Part shown: one piece after another, positions 6,150 through 14,924 of the stretch
Layout: each line of letters opens with the position of its first letter
How positions within the stretch are numbered: position 1 is the first letter of the stretch
Source: an uncultured Anaerolineae bacterium
GTDB taxonomy: Bacteria > Chloroflexota > Anaerolineae > B4-G1 > DUEL01
Length of the DNA: 17,804 nucleotides
Direction: 5' to 3'
Assembly (NCBI GenBank): GCA_937942115.1
Contig: CALDFY010000237.1
Span: forward strand, 1 to 17,804
Notes under the pieces: generated by a model
What the model was told of the DNA's origin: nothing
What the model saw: only the letters and a program-made list of their open reading frames with translations
Database searches by the model: none
Program-made: the position numbers and the translations under genes

Positions 6150-8449
6150 ACCTTTATCGTGCCATTCCGGCCGTGGAGGCGCATGCGAACGGGGGGTATC
6201 CCGGAGATAGGCTCCGCACCCGGGCATTCCCAACCGATGAGCGTCAGTTCGGCGACAAATTCCTCTTGCGCCAGGCGGAGGATCAGCGAATCGGCAGCGG
6301 GCTCCACCCGGCGCACTTCGGCGGTGGCGTAGTGGAGGAGGACGCCTTCGGCTACCTGCCAGTCCAGGGGCAGAATGGCACCCTGGCGCGCGGGCAAGCG
6401 GATCGGATGGCCGCCGAAAAGGGGTTCTCCCTGCCAGGCGACGGTGGTCTCTATGGGGTCGTCCTGGTAGTTGTTGGCAAAGAGGAAACTCCCCCGCTCG
6501 CCCCGGCTCAGGCGCACGTCGGCCCATTCGCTCAGGGTGAAAGCGGGAGGGCATCCCAATTCCAAAGCCATTCGGTGCAGGAGGTCCAGGTCTTCCAGGG
6601 TGTTGGCCTCCAGCGCGGCCCCGAAGACGAGGACCACCCCTCGCCCCAGGGCCCTGAGAAAGCCGACGGTCTCGCCCTCCCGGGTGGCAAAGACCCTGTC
6701 CCACGTGCCGCGATAGGTCTCCACGAAGGAGACGGGCACGTCCGGGTAGCCAAAGGCGGTGATGGAGGAAGGAGTGAAAGGCGGGTCACTGGGGACGGTG
6801 GTCACGCCGAGGGCATCCCGCAGGAGAGTGCAGGGGGTACCGTCCTCATCATACCGGGGCAGACGGCCGATCAGGGCCAGCCGTCCACCGGCGCCGACGT
6901 AGTCGGCCAGTTTCTGCTGGATCGCCGCGTCGCAGCGGTGTTCGGTCATCACCCACAGGGTAGGCGTCCCGTCCGGGTCCAGGACGGCGCGCGTCAGTTC
7001 CAGAGCGCGAAAGGGGCGATGGGTCAGGGCCAGGCCCCGGGCGATGAAGTCAAAGAGAATCCCCTCGCGCTGATGGGTGATGATCCGGGCGGCCTCTTCG
7101 GTGGCTGGAGTGTTGACCTCGGTCATGAAGTCGTCCAGCCGGAAGCCGACCGTGGTGACCGTCTGCGGGCGGGCAAGGGTCAGGGCATCGCCGTAGGCCG
7201 CCAGGGCAGCGGAGAGGAGCGGATAGCGGTGGTAATGCCGGCGCAGGCTACCGTCCTTGCGCACCGGATGGCCCCAGTCGTGGCGCCGGACCGGGCTGAG
7301 CAGGGGGTGGTTTTCGCCGTCAAAGAAGAGGTAATGGTTGATGGCGCGCATTCCCACCGAGAGGCTCAGGCGAGTGTGGAGGTCGTAAAAGGAGGTCTGC
7401 GCGCCGCTGAAATCCTGGTTGCCGCCAGCCTGGAACTCCATAGAGAAGAGCGGCTGGTTGGGGTTCTGTACGGCGCGGGTCATCTCGTTGACCAGCAGGA
7501 GTTCGTGGAAGTTGTCCTCGCCGATATGGCCGGGATAGACATCGGTGGCGGAGAGGACACCGGGCAGTTCCATGACCTCTATCAGTTGGGAGAGGCCGAT
7601 GGGGAACGTTTTGCCGCCGTTGGCGAAGCCGTGGATGTTGATGATGGGCGGCACTTCCAGGCCCTGGGCGCGGGCTTGCTCCAGCAGGAAGAGGGCATAC
7701 CGACGCAGGTATGTGCGGAAAAAGCGGCGGTAATCCTCCACAGTGCGGGCGGCCTGAGGACTCCGGGGGTCGGTAATGCCCTCGCGGAGCGCAGCGACCA
7801 GGTCGGGGAAGGGGTAGCGCTCCGCCAGATGGTCGCCGTAAACTTCCCGCAGGTAGTCGGCAAAGCAGGTCAGGGTATGGGGGCTGGTATCCAGGATGTT
7901 GCGGACCCAGTGCACCATCCCCATTTCGTTATCCAGTTGGACGGCGAGAATCCGTCCGCCGCGCGTGACCTGTCGGGGAGCGAGGACCCCGAAGACGGCG
8001 TGATACCAGCGGGCGACACAGGCCAGAAAGTCGGGGTGCAGGTAACGGACGATGTTCTGCGGCCGGCCGGACTGGTCCATCAAGGCCACCGGGGGATAAC
8101 GGGTGAAGACCCAGTCGGGGATGCCCTCGTTGATGGTCTCGGCCATGATATACGGGCCCGGGCGGGGGAGAATCCACAGGTCCAGAGACGCAGCCAGGTC
8201 CAGGAAGCCGATCAGGTTCCGCATGGGATGGCTGTGGCCGTCAAAATCCAGGTGGCCCTCTTCGGGTTCATGCCAGCGCCAGGGGATGTAAGTAGCGACC
8301 GCGTTGAAGCCGGCCGCTTTGAGCAGTCCCAGGCGGTGCTCCCACGCGTCAGGGGGCGTGCGGAAATAGTGGAATTCGCCCGCCTGGAGGAGAAGTGGGC
8401 GGTCATCCAACCAGAAGAGATGGTCGTGAACCGTCAGGGTAGGGGTCAA
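6125..8449 (-). CDS. Glycoside hydrolase family 35-like beta-galactosidase
   Basis: This 774-residue protein has the GH35 TIM-barrel hallmarks: LLLQAGEFHYFR near residue 20, FNAVATYIPWRWHEPEEG near 48, LPRPGPYIMAE near 94 and VQLDNEMG near 170, giving Glu175 as predicted acid/base. FSMEFQAGG places the likely nucleophile at Glu338. Around 490-540 a segment (LWVMTEHRCDAAIQQKLADY, then GGRLALIG) resembles the amidotransferase-like trimerisation domain of beta-galactosidases. There is no signal peptide, suggesting cytoplasmic hydrolysis of imported oligosaccharides. The start is a TTG that overlaps the LacI stop as TTGA, with GGGAG 8 bases upstream; the first in-frame Met (residue 76) lies after essential barrel motifs. 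Its actual sugar specificity (galactoside, glucoside or other) cannot be read here. Confidence 0.88.
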   Translation of the reverse strand: MTPTLTVHDHLFWLDDRPLLLQAGEFHYFRTPPDAWEHRLGLLKAAGFNAVATYIPWRWHEPEEGHLDFDGHSHPMRNLIGFLDLAASLDLWILPRPGPYIMAETINEGIPDWVFTRYPPVALMDQSGRPQNIVRYLHPDFLACVARWYHAVFGVLAPRQVTRGGRILAVQLDNEMGMVHWVRNILDTSPHTLTCFADYLREVYGDHLAERYPFPDLVAALREGITDPRSPQAARTVEDYRRFFRTYLRRYALFLLEQARAQGLEVPPIINIHGFANGGKTFPIGLSQLIEVMELPGVLSATDVYPGHIGEDNFHELLLVNEMTRAVQNPNQPLFSMEFQAGGNQDFSGAQTSFYDLHTRLSLSVGMRAINHYLFFDGENHPLLSPVRRHDWGHPVRKDGSLRRHYHRYPLLSAALAAYGDALTLARPQTVTTVGFRLDDFMTEVNTPATEEAARIITHQREGILFDFIARGLALTHRPFRALELTRAVLDPDGTPTLWVMTEHRCDAAIQQKLADYVGAGGRLALIGRLPRYDEDGTPCTLLRDALGVTTVPSDPPFTPSSITAFGYPDVPVSFVETYRGTWDRVFATREGETVGFLRALGRGVVLVFGAALEANTLEDLDLLHRMALELGCPPAFTLSEWADVRLSRGERGSFLFANNYQDDPIETTVAWQGEPLFGGHPIRLPARQGAILPLDWQVAEGVLLHYATAEVRRVEPAADSLILRLAQEEFVAELTLIGWECPGAEPISGIPPVRMRLHGRNGTIKVTKGPQKV

Positions 8450-9438
8450 GAGGGCGCTCCCTGAACCGGTCGGTCAAAGATGGAAGATTCCCGAACCACG
8501 AGGTGGACCGGGATGCGCTCAGTGGGGAAAGGGGTTCCTCGGTCCAGGTACTCTATCAGCCCAGCGGCGGCGCGGGCGCCCCATTCGGTACGGGAAACCC
8601 GGACGGTGGTCAACGGCGGCTGGAGGTAGCGGGCGATGGGGATGTCGTCAAACCCCACCAGGGCCACGTCCTGAGGGACGCGCAGACCGTTCTCCTGCAG
8701 CGCGTTGAGGAAACCGACGGCCATCTGGTCATTGGCGCAGAAAACGGCCTCGGGCAGGTTGCCCGAAGCGAGGATTTCCCGGGCGACCCGATAGCCGGAG
8801 GCTTCGGTGAAGTCGCCCTGGTAGAGGCGAACCTCCAGACCCCGCGCGCGGGCCTCTTCCAGGAAGGTCTGCTGCCGCTCGGTGTTGTCAAAAGAGTCGG
8901 CGGCCCCGGCGACGAAGGCTAACCGGCGGGCTCCCTGGCGATAGAGGTGCTGGAAGACCTGGCGCGTGCCGCCGGGGTTGTCTATCAGCAGGGGAAAAAC
9001 GCTGTCGGCTTCTAAGTAACGGTCCATGACGACGATGGGGAAATTTTTCCACGCCAGGCTGATGAGGAGGTCGTCGGGAATCTTGACGTTAAAGATAATC
9101 GCCGCGTCCACCTGACGGTTGGAGAGGATGCGGCTGACGGACCGGGCTTCCGGGCAGACGATGAGTTCGTAATCGGTCTGCAGAATGACCTCGTGGATGC
9201 CCTCCAGGATTTCCTCGTAGAAGAGGCCCCCCAGAGCGGCGACGAAGACGCTGATGGTGTAGGTACGGCGTTTGCGCAGATGGCGGGCATGGGCGTTCGG
9301 ATGGTAGTGCAGCTCCTCGGCGGCGGCCAGGACCCGCCGGCGGGTCTCCTCGCTGATTTTCCCTTTGCCGTTGAGGACCAGGGAGACAGTGGTGATGCTG
9401 ACGCCGGCCCGCTGGGCAACGTCTCTGAGAGTAATCAT
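8446..9438 (-). CDS. LacI-family transcriptional regulator
   Basis: This 330-residue repressor has the standard LacI helix-turn-helix and hinge at its N-terminus (LRDVAQRAGVSITTVSLVLN, then SEETRRRVLAAAEELHYHPN). The periplasmic-binding-protein-like effector domain follows, with VDAAIIFN, GARRLAFVAG, AVFCANDQMAVGFLNAL and VALVGFDDIPIARYLQPPLT as typical landmarks. The length is normal. It lies inside the operon, overlapping the upstream lipoprotein gene by ATGA and the downstream GH35 gene by TTGA, so it should be made together with the enzymes and probably controls the whole unit, including itself. Its inducer is probably a sugar released by the pathway. I could not identify a convincing operator. 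Confidence 0.95.
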   Translation of the reverse strand: MITLRDVAQRAGVSITTVSLVLNGKGKISEETRRRVLAAAEELHYHPNAHARHLRKRRTYTISVFVAALGGLFYEEILEGIHEVILQTDYELIVCPEARSVSRILSNRQVDAAIIFNVKIPDDLLISLAWKNFPIVVMDRYLEADSVFPLLIDNPGGTRQVFQHLYRQGARRLAFVAGAADSFDNTERQQTFLEEARARGLEVRLYQGDFTEASGYRVAREILASGNLPEAVFCANDQMAVGFLNALQENGLRVPQDVALVGFDDIPIARYLQPPLTTVRVSRTEWGARAAAGLIEYLDRGTPFPTERIPVHLVVRESSIFDRPVQGAPS

Positions 9439-10850
9439 TCCCCGATTCCCAGTTTCTCCAGACCCTTCAGGATGTAAGGGTTCTTCATCGTGATCCGGTA
9501 GACCATCTCATCCTGGGCGTTCGCCAGCATCAGCAGAGAGATGCCCTTATCTATGCCGATGACATCGCTGGCGAACCAGTTCTCGGTCAGATTGAAGGCG
9601 TCCTGGAAGCCGTAGGGGCCCTTCAGCCGATCCAGGGTGAAATAGTATACCATAGATTGGCGGGATTGTTGAGGCAGGAAGAGAATGGACCCGATCGCGG
9701 CGGCGGGGGCGACCGTATCGTCCACCAGATGTTGCCGGTTGTCGTAGCCGGAGGGGGGTGCACCGTAGCGGCCTTCGTAGCCGCGCGGGCCGTCGCAGGC
9801 GGTCAGGCCCCAGGCCAGGGGGCCGAGGGTCAGGTATTTTTCGTCCATATTCACTGCAAAGGAGTAGTGCGCCCGCGTTGCCTCTACCGAGTTGGCGAAC
9901 CAATCCACCCCCTGGCGGTCTGTCCGGCCGCGAAAGTCTATCCAGGCGTGGCTGTACTGGTAGGTGAAGAGGGAGCCAAACCAGGAGTGGATGAAGGGCT
10001 GACCGTCACCGTAGCGGGCCCGATGCCGGATGAAGGTGTAGTAGACGGAGGGGTCCACCGGATGGGTGGGGGAGCCCGCCGCCAGGACGTAGAGCATCAA
10101 CTGTTCGGCGTAGAAATCCCAGTGGCCTTCAAAGCCCTTCTCGGGGCGGTAGCCCATGTAGAACATGTTGCGCGCGGGGTCCAGAAACCAGGGCCACTCC
10201 ACGGCGGCGTAGATGGCCTGTGCCTTAGCCTGCGTTTCGCCGCCACAGTAGTCGCCTGCCGTCAGGACGCCCATGAGCAGGATGGCAGTATCTACGCTGG
10301 AGACTTCGCTCTGCCAGGCCCGTTGCCCGGTCTGCATATCCAGGAAGTGGTAGTAAAAGCCGTGCACGCGGTCCAGGGCCGCCAGAGTGTCCAGGGTTGC
10401 GTCTATGCGCGCACAGGCCTGCTCGCGGGTGACGTATCCCTTCTCGGCGCCGATGACGTAGGCGGTCAGGCCAAAGCCCACCGAGGCGATGCTGGCGATG
10501 CCCGGCGAGCCCGGGTAGCGATCCCGGATCAGGCCGTAGCCGGGGCTGCCGGCGGTCGTATTGGCCTGTTCCCAGAAGAAGTTAAAGGCGCCGCGCATCT
10601 CCCACTCTATGACCTCCTCGGCGGAGACGGGGGTAGGGGTGGGCGTCTCCGTCGGAGAGGGGGAAGTCGGGATGGCCGAAGGAGATGGCTCCGGGACGGT
10701 CGGCGTCGCCGTCGGGGCCGGCGCGGCGCAGGAGACCAGAAGCGGGGCCAGGTAGAAGAGGCGCGCAAGCGCAGAGACGCTCAGACGAGCATCCGGACGA
10801 AATCCGCGTCGTTTTGCGGTGATCCGCTGATGACCGATGGGCTTATTCAC
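9435..10850 (-). CDS. Surface lipoprotein with GH144/glucoamylase-like domain
   Basis: This 471-residue product begins with a lipoprotein signal whose lipobox is LLVSC (Cys41), followed by a Pro/Thr/Ser linker (about 42-75). The rest matches the glucoamylase-like family (Pfam Glycoamylase, COG5368), which includes the GH144 endo-beta-1,2-glucanases. Landmarks in order are FNFFWEQA, SIASVGFGLTAYVIGAEKGY, HGFYYHFLDMQTG, SSVDTAILLMGVLTAG, LFTYQYSHAWIDFRG, WGLTACDGPRGY and GIDKGISLLMLAN. Family members hydrolyse glucans; beta-1,2-glucan is the best supported substrate for GH144, but this protein may differ. It should act at the outer face of the cell, feeding the permeases encoded just upstream. 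The start is GTG, overlapping the MalG-type gene by 8 bases, with AGGG 7 bases ahead. Confidence 0.85.
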   Translation of the reverse strand: MNKPIGHQRITAKRRGFRPDARLSVSALARLFYLAPLLVSCAAPAPTATPTVPEPSPSAIPTSPSPTETPTPTPVSAEEVIEWEMRGAFNFFWEQANTTAGSPGYGLIRDRYPGSPGIASIASVGFGLTAYVIGAEKGYVTREQACARIDATLDTLAALDRVHGFYYHFLDMQTGQRAWQSEVSSVDTAILLMGVLTAGDYCGGETQAKAQAIYAAVEWPWFLDPARNMFYMGYRPEKGFEGHWDFYAEQLMLYVLAAGSPTHPVDPSVYYTFIRHRARYGDGQPFIHSWFGSLFTYQYSHAWIDFRGRTDRQGVDWFANSVEATRAHYSFAVNMDEKYLTLGPLAWGLTACDGPRGYEGRYGAPPSGYDNRQHLVDDTVAPAAAIGSILFLPQQSRQSMVYYFTLDRLKGPYGFQDAFNLTENWFASDVIGIDKGISLLMLANAQDEMVYRITMKNPYILKGLEKLGIGE

Positions 10851-11841
10851 CGGTGATCCCTGTCCTTTCTACGGATTCTACAAACCATTTCTGGAGGACG
10901 AAGTACATGACCAGGAGCGGCAGGATGTTCAGGAAGGTCCCGGCCAGTTTGATCGCCTCGTTCAGGCGGTCAAAGATGTTGACCGTGCCGGGCGGGTAGA
11001 GGTTCTGATAGGCCTGGACGAACCGGGAAAGTTGCATCGGCAGGGTCTGAATGCCGCCTTCCAGGAAGATGACCGTCAGGTAGGTCTCGTTCCAGTACCA
11101 GACGATGGAGAAGATGACGGAGACAACGTAGGCAGGGAGGGCGGTGGGGACCGCGATCTGGAAAAAGACGCGGGCCTCGGAGGCGCCGTCTATCCGGGCG
11201 GCCTCCTCCAGGACTCTGGGGAGGGAGAGGAAGGTCTGGTAGAAGATGAGGATGAAGATGGCACTGCGGAATCCCTGTCCGCCCAGGGCGGGGAGAACCA
11301 GGGACCAGAGAGTGCCCAGCAGGCCCAGCCGGCGGTAGGTCAGCATCTGCGGGATGACGGTATTCTGGGGCGGGATGATGAAGGTCGCCAGAATCAGGGC
11401 GAAGAGGAGGGACTTGCCCGGAAAGCGGTAGCGGGCCAGCCCGTAGCCGATGAGGGAACAGACCGCCGTCTGCAGGACGGAGGGCACCACACTGACCATG
11501 ATGGAGGCCAGCAGAGTGGAGGGGTAGTTGAGCACCCGGAAGGCCCGGACGTAGTTGCCGAAATACCACTCGGTGGGAACCCACTGCACCATCGGGTTGA
11601 GCAGGTCGGTGGGACTCTTCAGGCTGGTAATGAGCATAAAGAGGAGCGGATAGAGGTAGACAAAGCCGATGGCGATCAGCAGGGCGTAGACCAGGACGAC
11701 GAAGAGCAGGCCGTAGTGGGCGCGGGTGCCCAGGAGGAGGCCGCGCGCCCGGTCCCGGTATATCGGCCATTGGGCGAGCCCGTTCCGGAGACGGGCTTGC
11801 CAGTTGGAGGGAAGGGATTTCGTCAGCGGATGAACAGCCAT
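10843..11841 (-). CDS. Sugar ABC transporter permease, MalG type
   Basis: This 332-residue membrane protein is one half of a carbohydrate uptake (CUT1) channel. A cytoplasmic N-terminal stretch of about 40 residues precedes the first membrane helix (LLFVVLVYALLIAIGFVYLY). MLITSLKSPTDLL marks the start of the periplasmic loop, and more helices follow. The EAA loop EEAARIDGASEARVFFQIAV near residue 208, which docks on the ATPase, is intact. It begins 3 bases after the MalF-type stop, with AAGGTG as a ribosome site, and overlaps the lipoprotein gene at its end. The pair is clear, but no ATPase gene accompanies it here, so it may use a shared MalK/MsmX-type ATPase encoded elsewhere. Confidence 0.94.
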   Translation of the reverse strand: MAVHPLTKSLPSNWQARLRNGLAQWPIYRDRARGLLLGTRAHYGLLFVVLVYALLIAIGFVYLYPLLFMLITSLKSPTDLLNPMVQWVPTEWYFGNYVRAFRVLNYPSTLLASIMVSVVPSVLQTAVCSLIGYGLARYRFPGKSLLFALILATFIIPPQNTVIPQMLTYRRLGLLGTLWSLVLPALGGQGFRSAIFILIFYQTFLSLPRVLEEAARIDGASEARVFFQIAVPTALPAYVVSVIFSIVWYWNETYLTVIFLEGGIQTLPMQLSRFVQAYQNLYPPGTVNIFDRLNEAIKLAGTFLNILPLLVMYFVLQKWFVESVERTGITGE

Positions 11842-11844
11842 AGG

Positions 11845-12726
11845 TCACACCTTCGGTGCACGGGAGCGGAGCGCCAGGTAAATCATCAGCAGGATCAACG
11901 CCAGCGCGGCAAAGTACAGGAAGGACATCGCGCTGGCGTAGCCGATGCCGCCTTTGATATCGTAGGTCTGGGTGTAGATGTAGCGCACCAGTTTGTTCTC
12001 GGAAAAGTGCGAAAGGGTGATCAGGGTGTAGACTGCCACCACGATGTTGGTGGCGGAAAGGGAAGGGAGGGTGATTTTCCAGAAGGACTCCCAGGACGAG
12101 GCGCCGTCTATGGCGGCGGCCTCGTAGAGGCTGCGGTCTATCTTCTGGAGGCTGGCCAGGTAGATGAGAATCTGCACGCCGGAGAACCATAGGATGAGGA
12201 TGAAGGAGGTCATCAGATACTCGGCGGGGTTCCGCAGCGCGCGGGGCAACCGGGCCAGGAACTCCAGCACCAGGGGCGACCGGGCGATTTGCGGGACGGT
12301 GGTGGCGCCCTGGGAGACCAGTTCCCGGATGACCGGCCCGCTGGTGATGATAACCGGCAGAAAGAAGACGGTACGGAGGAGGCCCTTGAGGGGGAGTTTC
12401 AGGTTGAGAAACAGGGCAATAATGAGGGAAAAAATCATAATGATCGGCACCGAGACGAGGGTCTCTACAATGTATTCAATCAGTAGTTCCACGAAGGTGG
12501 GGTCGGTGAAGAGGGCGCGGGTGTAGTTCTGCCAGCGGACGAAGGTCATTTCCACGCCGGTGGCCGAGACGATGACGTGATGGAAACTGTAGCGGAAGGT
12601 CTCCACCAGGGGGACGAGGGTGAACAGAACGAAGCCGACCATCCAGAGGGCGACGAAACCGTAGCCCTGGAGGGCCTGTCGGGTCTGATACCGGAGGGAG
12701 ACCGGGGAACGGGATGGTGCTTTCAT
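11845..12726 (-). CDS. Sugar ABC transporter permease, MalF type
   Basis: This 293-residue permease is the partner of the MalG-type protein encoded next to it. The first helix (about residues 22-41) is followed by the ETFRYSFHH loop typical of the family. Membrane helices around IIMIFSLIIALFLNL and ILILWFSGVQILIYL follow. The EAA loop YEAAAIDGASSWESFWKITL near residue 200 is complete. The ATG overlaps the stop of the DUF5696 gene as ATGA, and AGAGAGGTGA lies just upstream inside that gene, so translation is probably coupled. CUT1 importers usually have a solute-binding protein gene immediately upstream; here the DUF5696 gene takes that place. Confidence 0.94.
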   Translation of the reverse strand: MKAPSRSPVSLRYQTRQALQGYGFVALWMVGFVLFTLVPLVETFRYSFHHVIVSATGVEMTFVRWQNYTRALFTDPTFVELLIEYIVETLVSVPIIMIFSLIIALFLNLKLPLKGLLRTVFFLPVIITSGPVIRELVSQGATTVPQIARSPLVLEFLARLPRALRNPAEYLMTSFILILWFSGVQILIYLASLQKIDRSLYEAAAIDGASSWESFWKITLPSLSATNIVVAVYTLITLSHFSENKLVRYIYTQTYDIKGGIGYASAMSFLYFAALALILLMIYLALRSRAPKV

Positions 12727-14924
12727 GGCGTCACCTCTCTGAGGAGGGCGTCTCGCGCCGGGATGATGAGGCCGTAGAGGGAGACCGGGGTCTCGTTGTA
12801 GTTGACGAGAATTTGCCGACCGTTGTCGTAGGTGGTGGCAAAGACGCCCGGCGCGACCTGCTGGTGGGCGATGATACGGGCACCCTGGACCGGAGCCAGA
12901 AGGCCGTTCAACCAGGCATAACTTTCCTCAATCTCCTCTTCCAACTGCCGATAGGCGGAGACGTAAATCCAGTTGGAACGAGTTTTCAGAATGCGCGCGG
13001 TCTCCTCGGAGGTCAGGAAAAACGAAGGATAGACGCCGTACTCGGCATGCCGCAGGAGGTCGCCGCGCACATCGGGAGAGAAGTTCAGCGCCTCGCCGTA
13101 GTAGGGCACGTAGCCGGAGAGGACGATGGGCAGAAACGGCACGGTCTCGGTGGTGAAGATGTAGCCGTTATCGGTGACGGGGAGGTCGTAGATGGCGCGG
13201 GCGTAGGCGAAGAGATAGTCGTTGGGCCGGTAGAGGGCCAGCGGGAGCGGCGAACCGTCCAGCAGCGCCCGGTAGGCGGCGATGGCCTCTTCCCGGTTGA
13301 GCGGGGAGGTACGGCGGAAGTCGGAATAGAGTGTGTCCCCGAGGCCGTCCAGTGCCAAGCCGATCCCGCTTTCCCCTTCCAGGCGGCGGGCGAGGGCGGC
13401 GAAGCGGGATTGGAGGGCCTGGAGGTTAAAGTAGAAGTGGGGTTTGCCGCGCCGGTGGCCCCGGAGGTAGTCGCCGGTGATGGCCATGGCCAGGTCGTAG
13501 CGGGAGAAAGCGCGCGGCTCCTCCTCCAGGGCGGCGGTAGGGTCCAGATAGAGCGCGAAGGTCCCGCCGCGACGGGCGATCTCTTCGGCCATTCTCCGCA
13601 GATCCGCCGGGCTTCCCAGAGCCCCTTCCAGCCGCAGGCGGGTGGGAAACGACGCCGATGCGCCCCCTGGCTGCCAGCCGTAATAGACCACTTGCGGGTT
13701 CTTCACATCCAGTTCGTCCAGGATTTCTTTCATCTGGGCGAGGGTGGTCATCGGGATCACCCGGTTCCAGAAAAGGACCCGCTCCCGCTCTGCGCCCAGA
13801 AACTCCAGGCGGATGCCGATACTTCCAACGGGCATTTCCTGGCGGCGAAGCAGTCCCTTCTCCAGCAGATACCCCTGGTAACTGCGGGCCATACCGACAT
13901 AGTCGGCCTCCGGGCCGACCAGAAAGCGGTAGTGCAGGACGATGTCAAAGCGGTTGGTCTGGGGCTGGACGACGGTGACGCCGTCGCCGGAGCGGCTGGT
14001 GCGCTGGAAGTAACTCTCGTTGTAGATAAAGGCGTTGTAGAGGAAATTGAAGTTGGTGATAATCCCGGCCGGATGGGCCTGAATCTCGGCGTAGGAAGCG
14101 CCTTTCTCCAGGACGGCCAGGTAAGCGTTGGGCCCGGCCGAGTGGACCATGCCGATCACCGGAACCGAGATGGGATAGGGACGCCGGAGAGTGGGGTCAA
14201 AGGGCGCATAGGCCAGCATCCCCAGGTCGGAGCCGTAGTAGCGGCCGTAGTGCATATTTTTGGCCCGAGTCTGGGCGGTAAAAGGGATCAGGCTTCCGCA
14301 CCCGTCCGGGATCAACATATAGCCGGGGGTCTGATCGCCGCGCGTCGCGCCGAACCAGGGGTAGAGGTGGAGGACCCCCAGCCGGAACTCCCCCTCTTCC
14401 CGAATCCCCTCAAAGGGCACCTCTACCCGCACGCCGGTCTCTTCCAGGTTCAGCCATACCTCCACGGAGATACCGATTTCGGTGAAGGTGACCTGGGCCT
14501 GGACACCCTGCTCTATGGGCCGAATGTCTATGGTGCGCTCCGCATTCGCGATGGACGCGCGCTTGACATTGGCCTTTGGGTCCAGGTAGTCCACGCTGAA
14601 ACCGCTCTGGGCAAAGGCGGTCCAGGGTTTATTTAGGCGATCACCCGGCGCGCGTTCATCCAGATTGGAGTGCCAGATGTAGCCGTTGCGCTTGTCCACC
14701 ACTTTGAACGCCAGCGTTTCCGGGTTGATGTACAACTGAAAGGTCGCGTTTTCGGCCACCAGTTGGTAGGCCTCCGGGATGGTGTCCGGGCGGGGCGTGG
14801 CGCGCGCGGGAAAGACCGCGAGAGACACAAAAGATACCACGAAGTTGACCAGGAGGAAGGACCTGATCCCTTTGTATCCCTTGGGGGTCTTTCCTGACCT
14901 CTGTGATGAAGTCCTCATCAGCAT
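12723..14924 (-). CDS. Secreted DUF5696-family protein (possible glycan-active enzyme)
   Basis: This protein of about 733 residues begins with a basic stretch and a signal peptide (FLLVNFVVSFVSLAVFPARA) and is probably exported. I match it to DUF5696, a family of unknown function that I recall beside sugar ABC transporter genes, for example in Paenibacillus. The first 300 residues look like a beta-rich domain (LAFKVVDKRNGYIWHSNLDE, YPWFGATRG, LIPDGCGSLIPF). The second half looks like a TIM barrel, with alternating strands and helices and conserved-looking acidic sites in VVYYGWQPGG, GTFALYLDPTAA and LALDGLGDTLYSDF. ATG 14924 was chosen because CGAGGC lies 5 bases before its spacer; GTG 14951 lacks a ribosome site. 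It is the first gene of the operon. The hydrolase idea is inference. Confidence 0.75.
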   Translation of the reverse strand: MLMRTSSQRSGKTPKGYKGIRSFLLVNFVVSFVSLAVFPARATPRPDTIPEAYQLVAENATFQLYINPETLAFKVVDKRNGYIWHSNLDERAPGDRLNKPWTAFAQSGFSVDYLDPKANVKRASIANAERTIDIRPIEQGVQAQVTFTEIGISVEVWLNLEETGVRVEVPFEGIREEGEFRLGVLHLYPWFGATRGDQTPGYMLIPDGCGSLIPFTAQTRAKNMHYGRYYGSDLGMLAYAPFDPTLRRPYPISVPVIGMVHSAGPNAYLAVLEKGASYAEIQAHPAGIITNFNFLYNAFIYNESYFQRTSRSGDGVTVVQPQTNRFDIVLHYRFLVGPEADYVGMARSYQGYLLEKGLLRRQEMPVGSIGIRLEFLGAERERVLFWNRVIPMTTLAQMKEILDELDVKNPQVVYYGWQPGGASASFPTRLRLEGALGSPADLRRMAEEIARRGGTFALYLDPTAALEEEPRAFSRYDLAMAITGDYLRGHRRGKPHFYFNLQALQSRFAALARRLEGESGIGLALDGLGDTLYSDFRRTSPLNREEAIAAYRALLDGSPLPLALYRPNDYLFAYARAIYDLPVTDNGYIFTTETVPFLPIVLSGYVPYYGEALNFSPDVRGDLLRHAEYGVYPSFFLTSEETARILKTRSNWIYVSAYRQLEEEIEESYAWLNGLLAPVQGARIIAHQQVAPGVFATTYDNGRQILVNYNETPVSLYGLIIPARDALLREVTP

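Noticed and set aside
4062..6332. Very long open frame on the + strand opposite the GH3 gene
   Set aside because: It is antisense to a clear GH3 enzyme; long shadow frames are expected in GC-rich DNA, and its translation is low-complexity Gly/Arg/Gln-rich with no domain.
6077..8464. 795-codon open frame opposite the GH35 gene
   Set aside because: The GH35 motifs on the - strand are unambiguous; the antisense product has no recognisable fold and no ribosome site.
12714..14636. 640-codon open frame opposite the DUF5696 gene
   Set aside because: Shadow frame; the - strand gene has a signal peptide, ribosome site and operon coupling, while this one has none.
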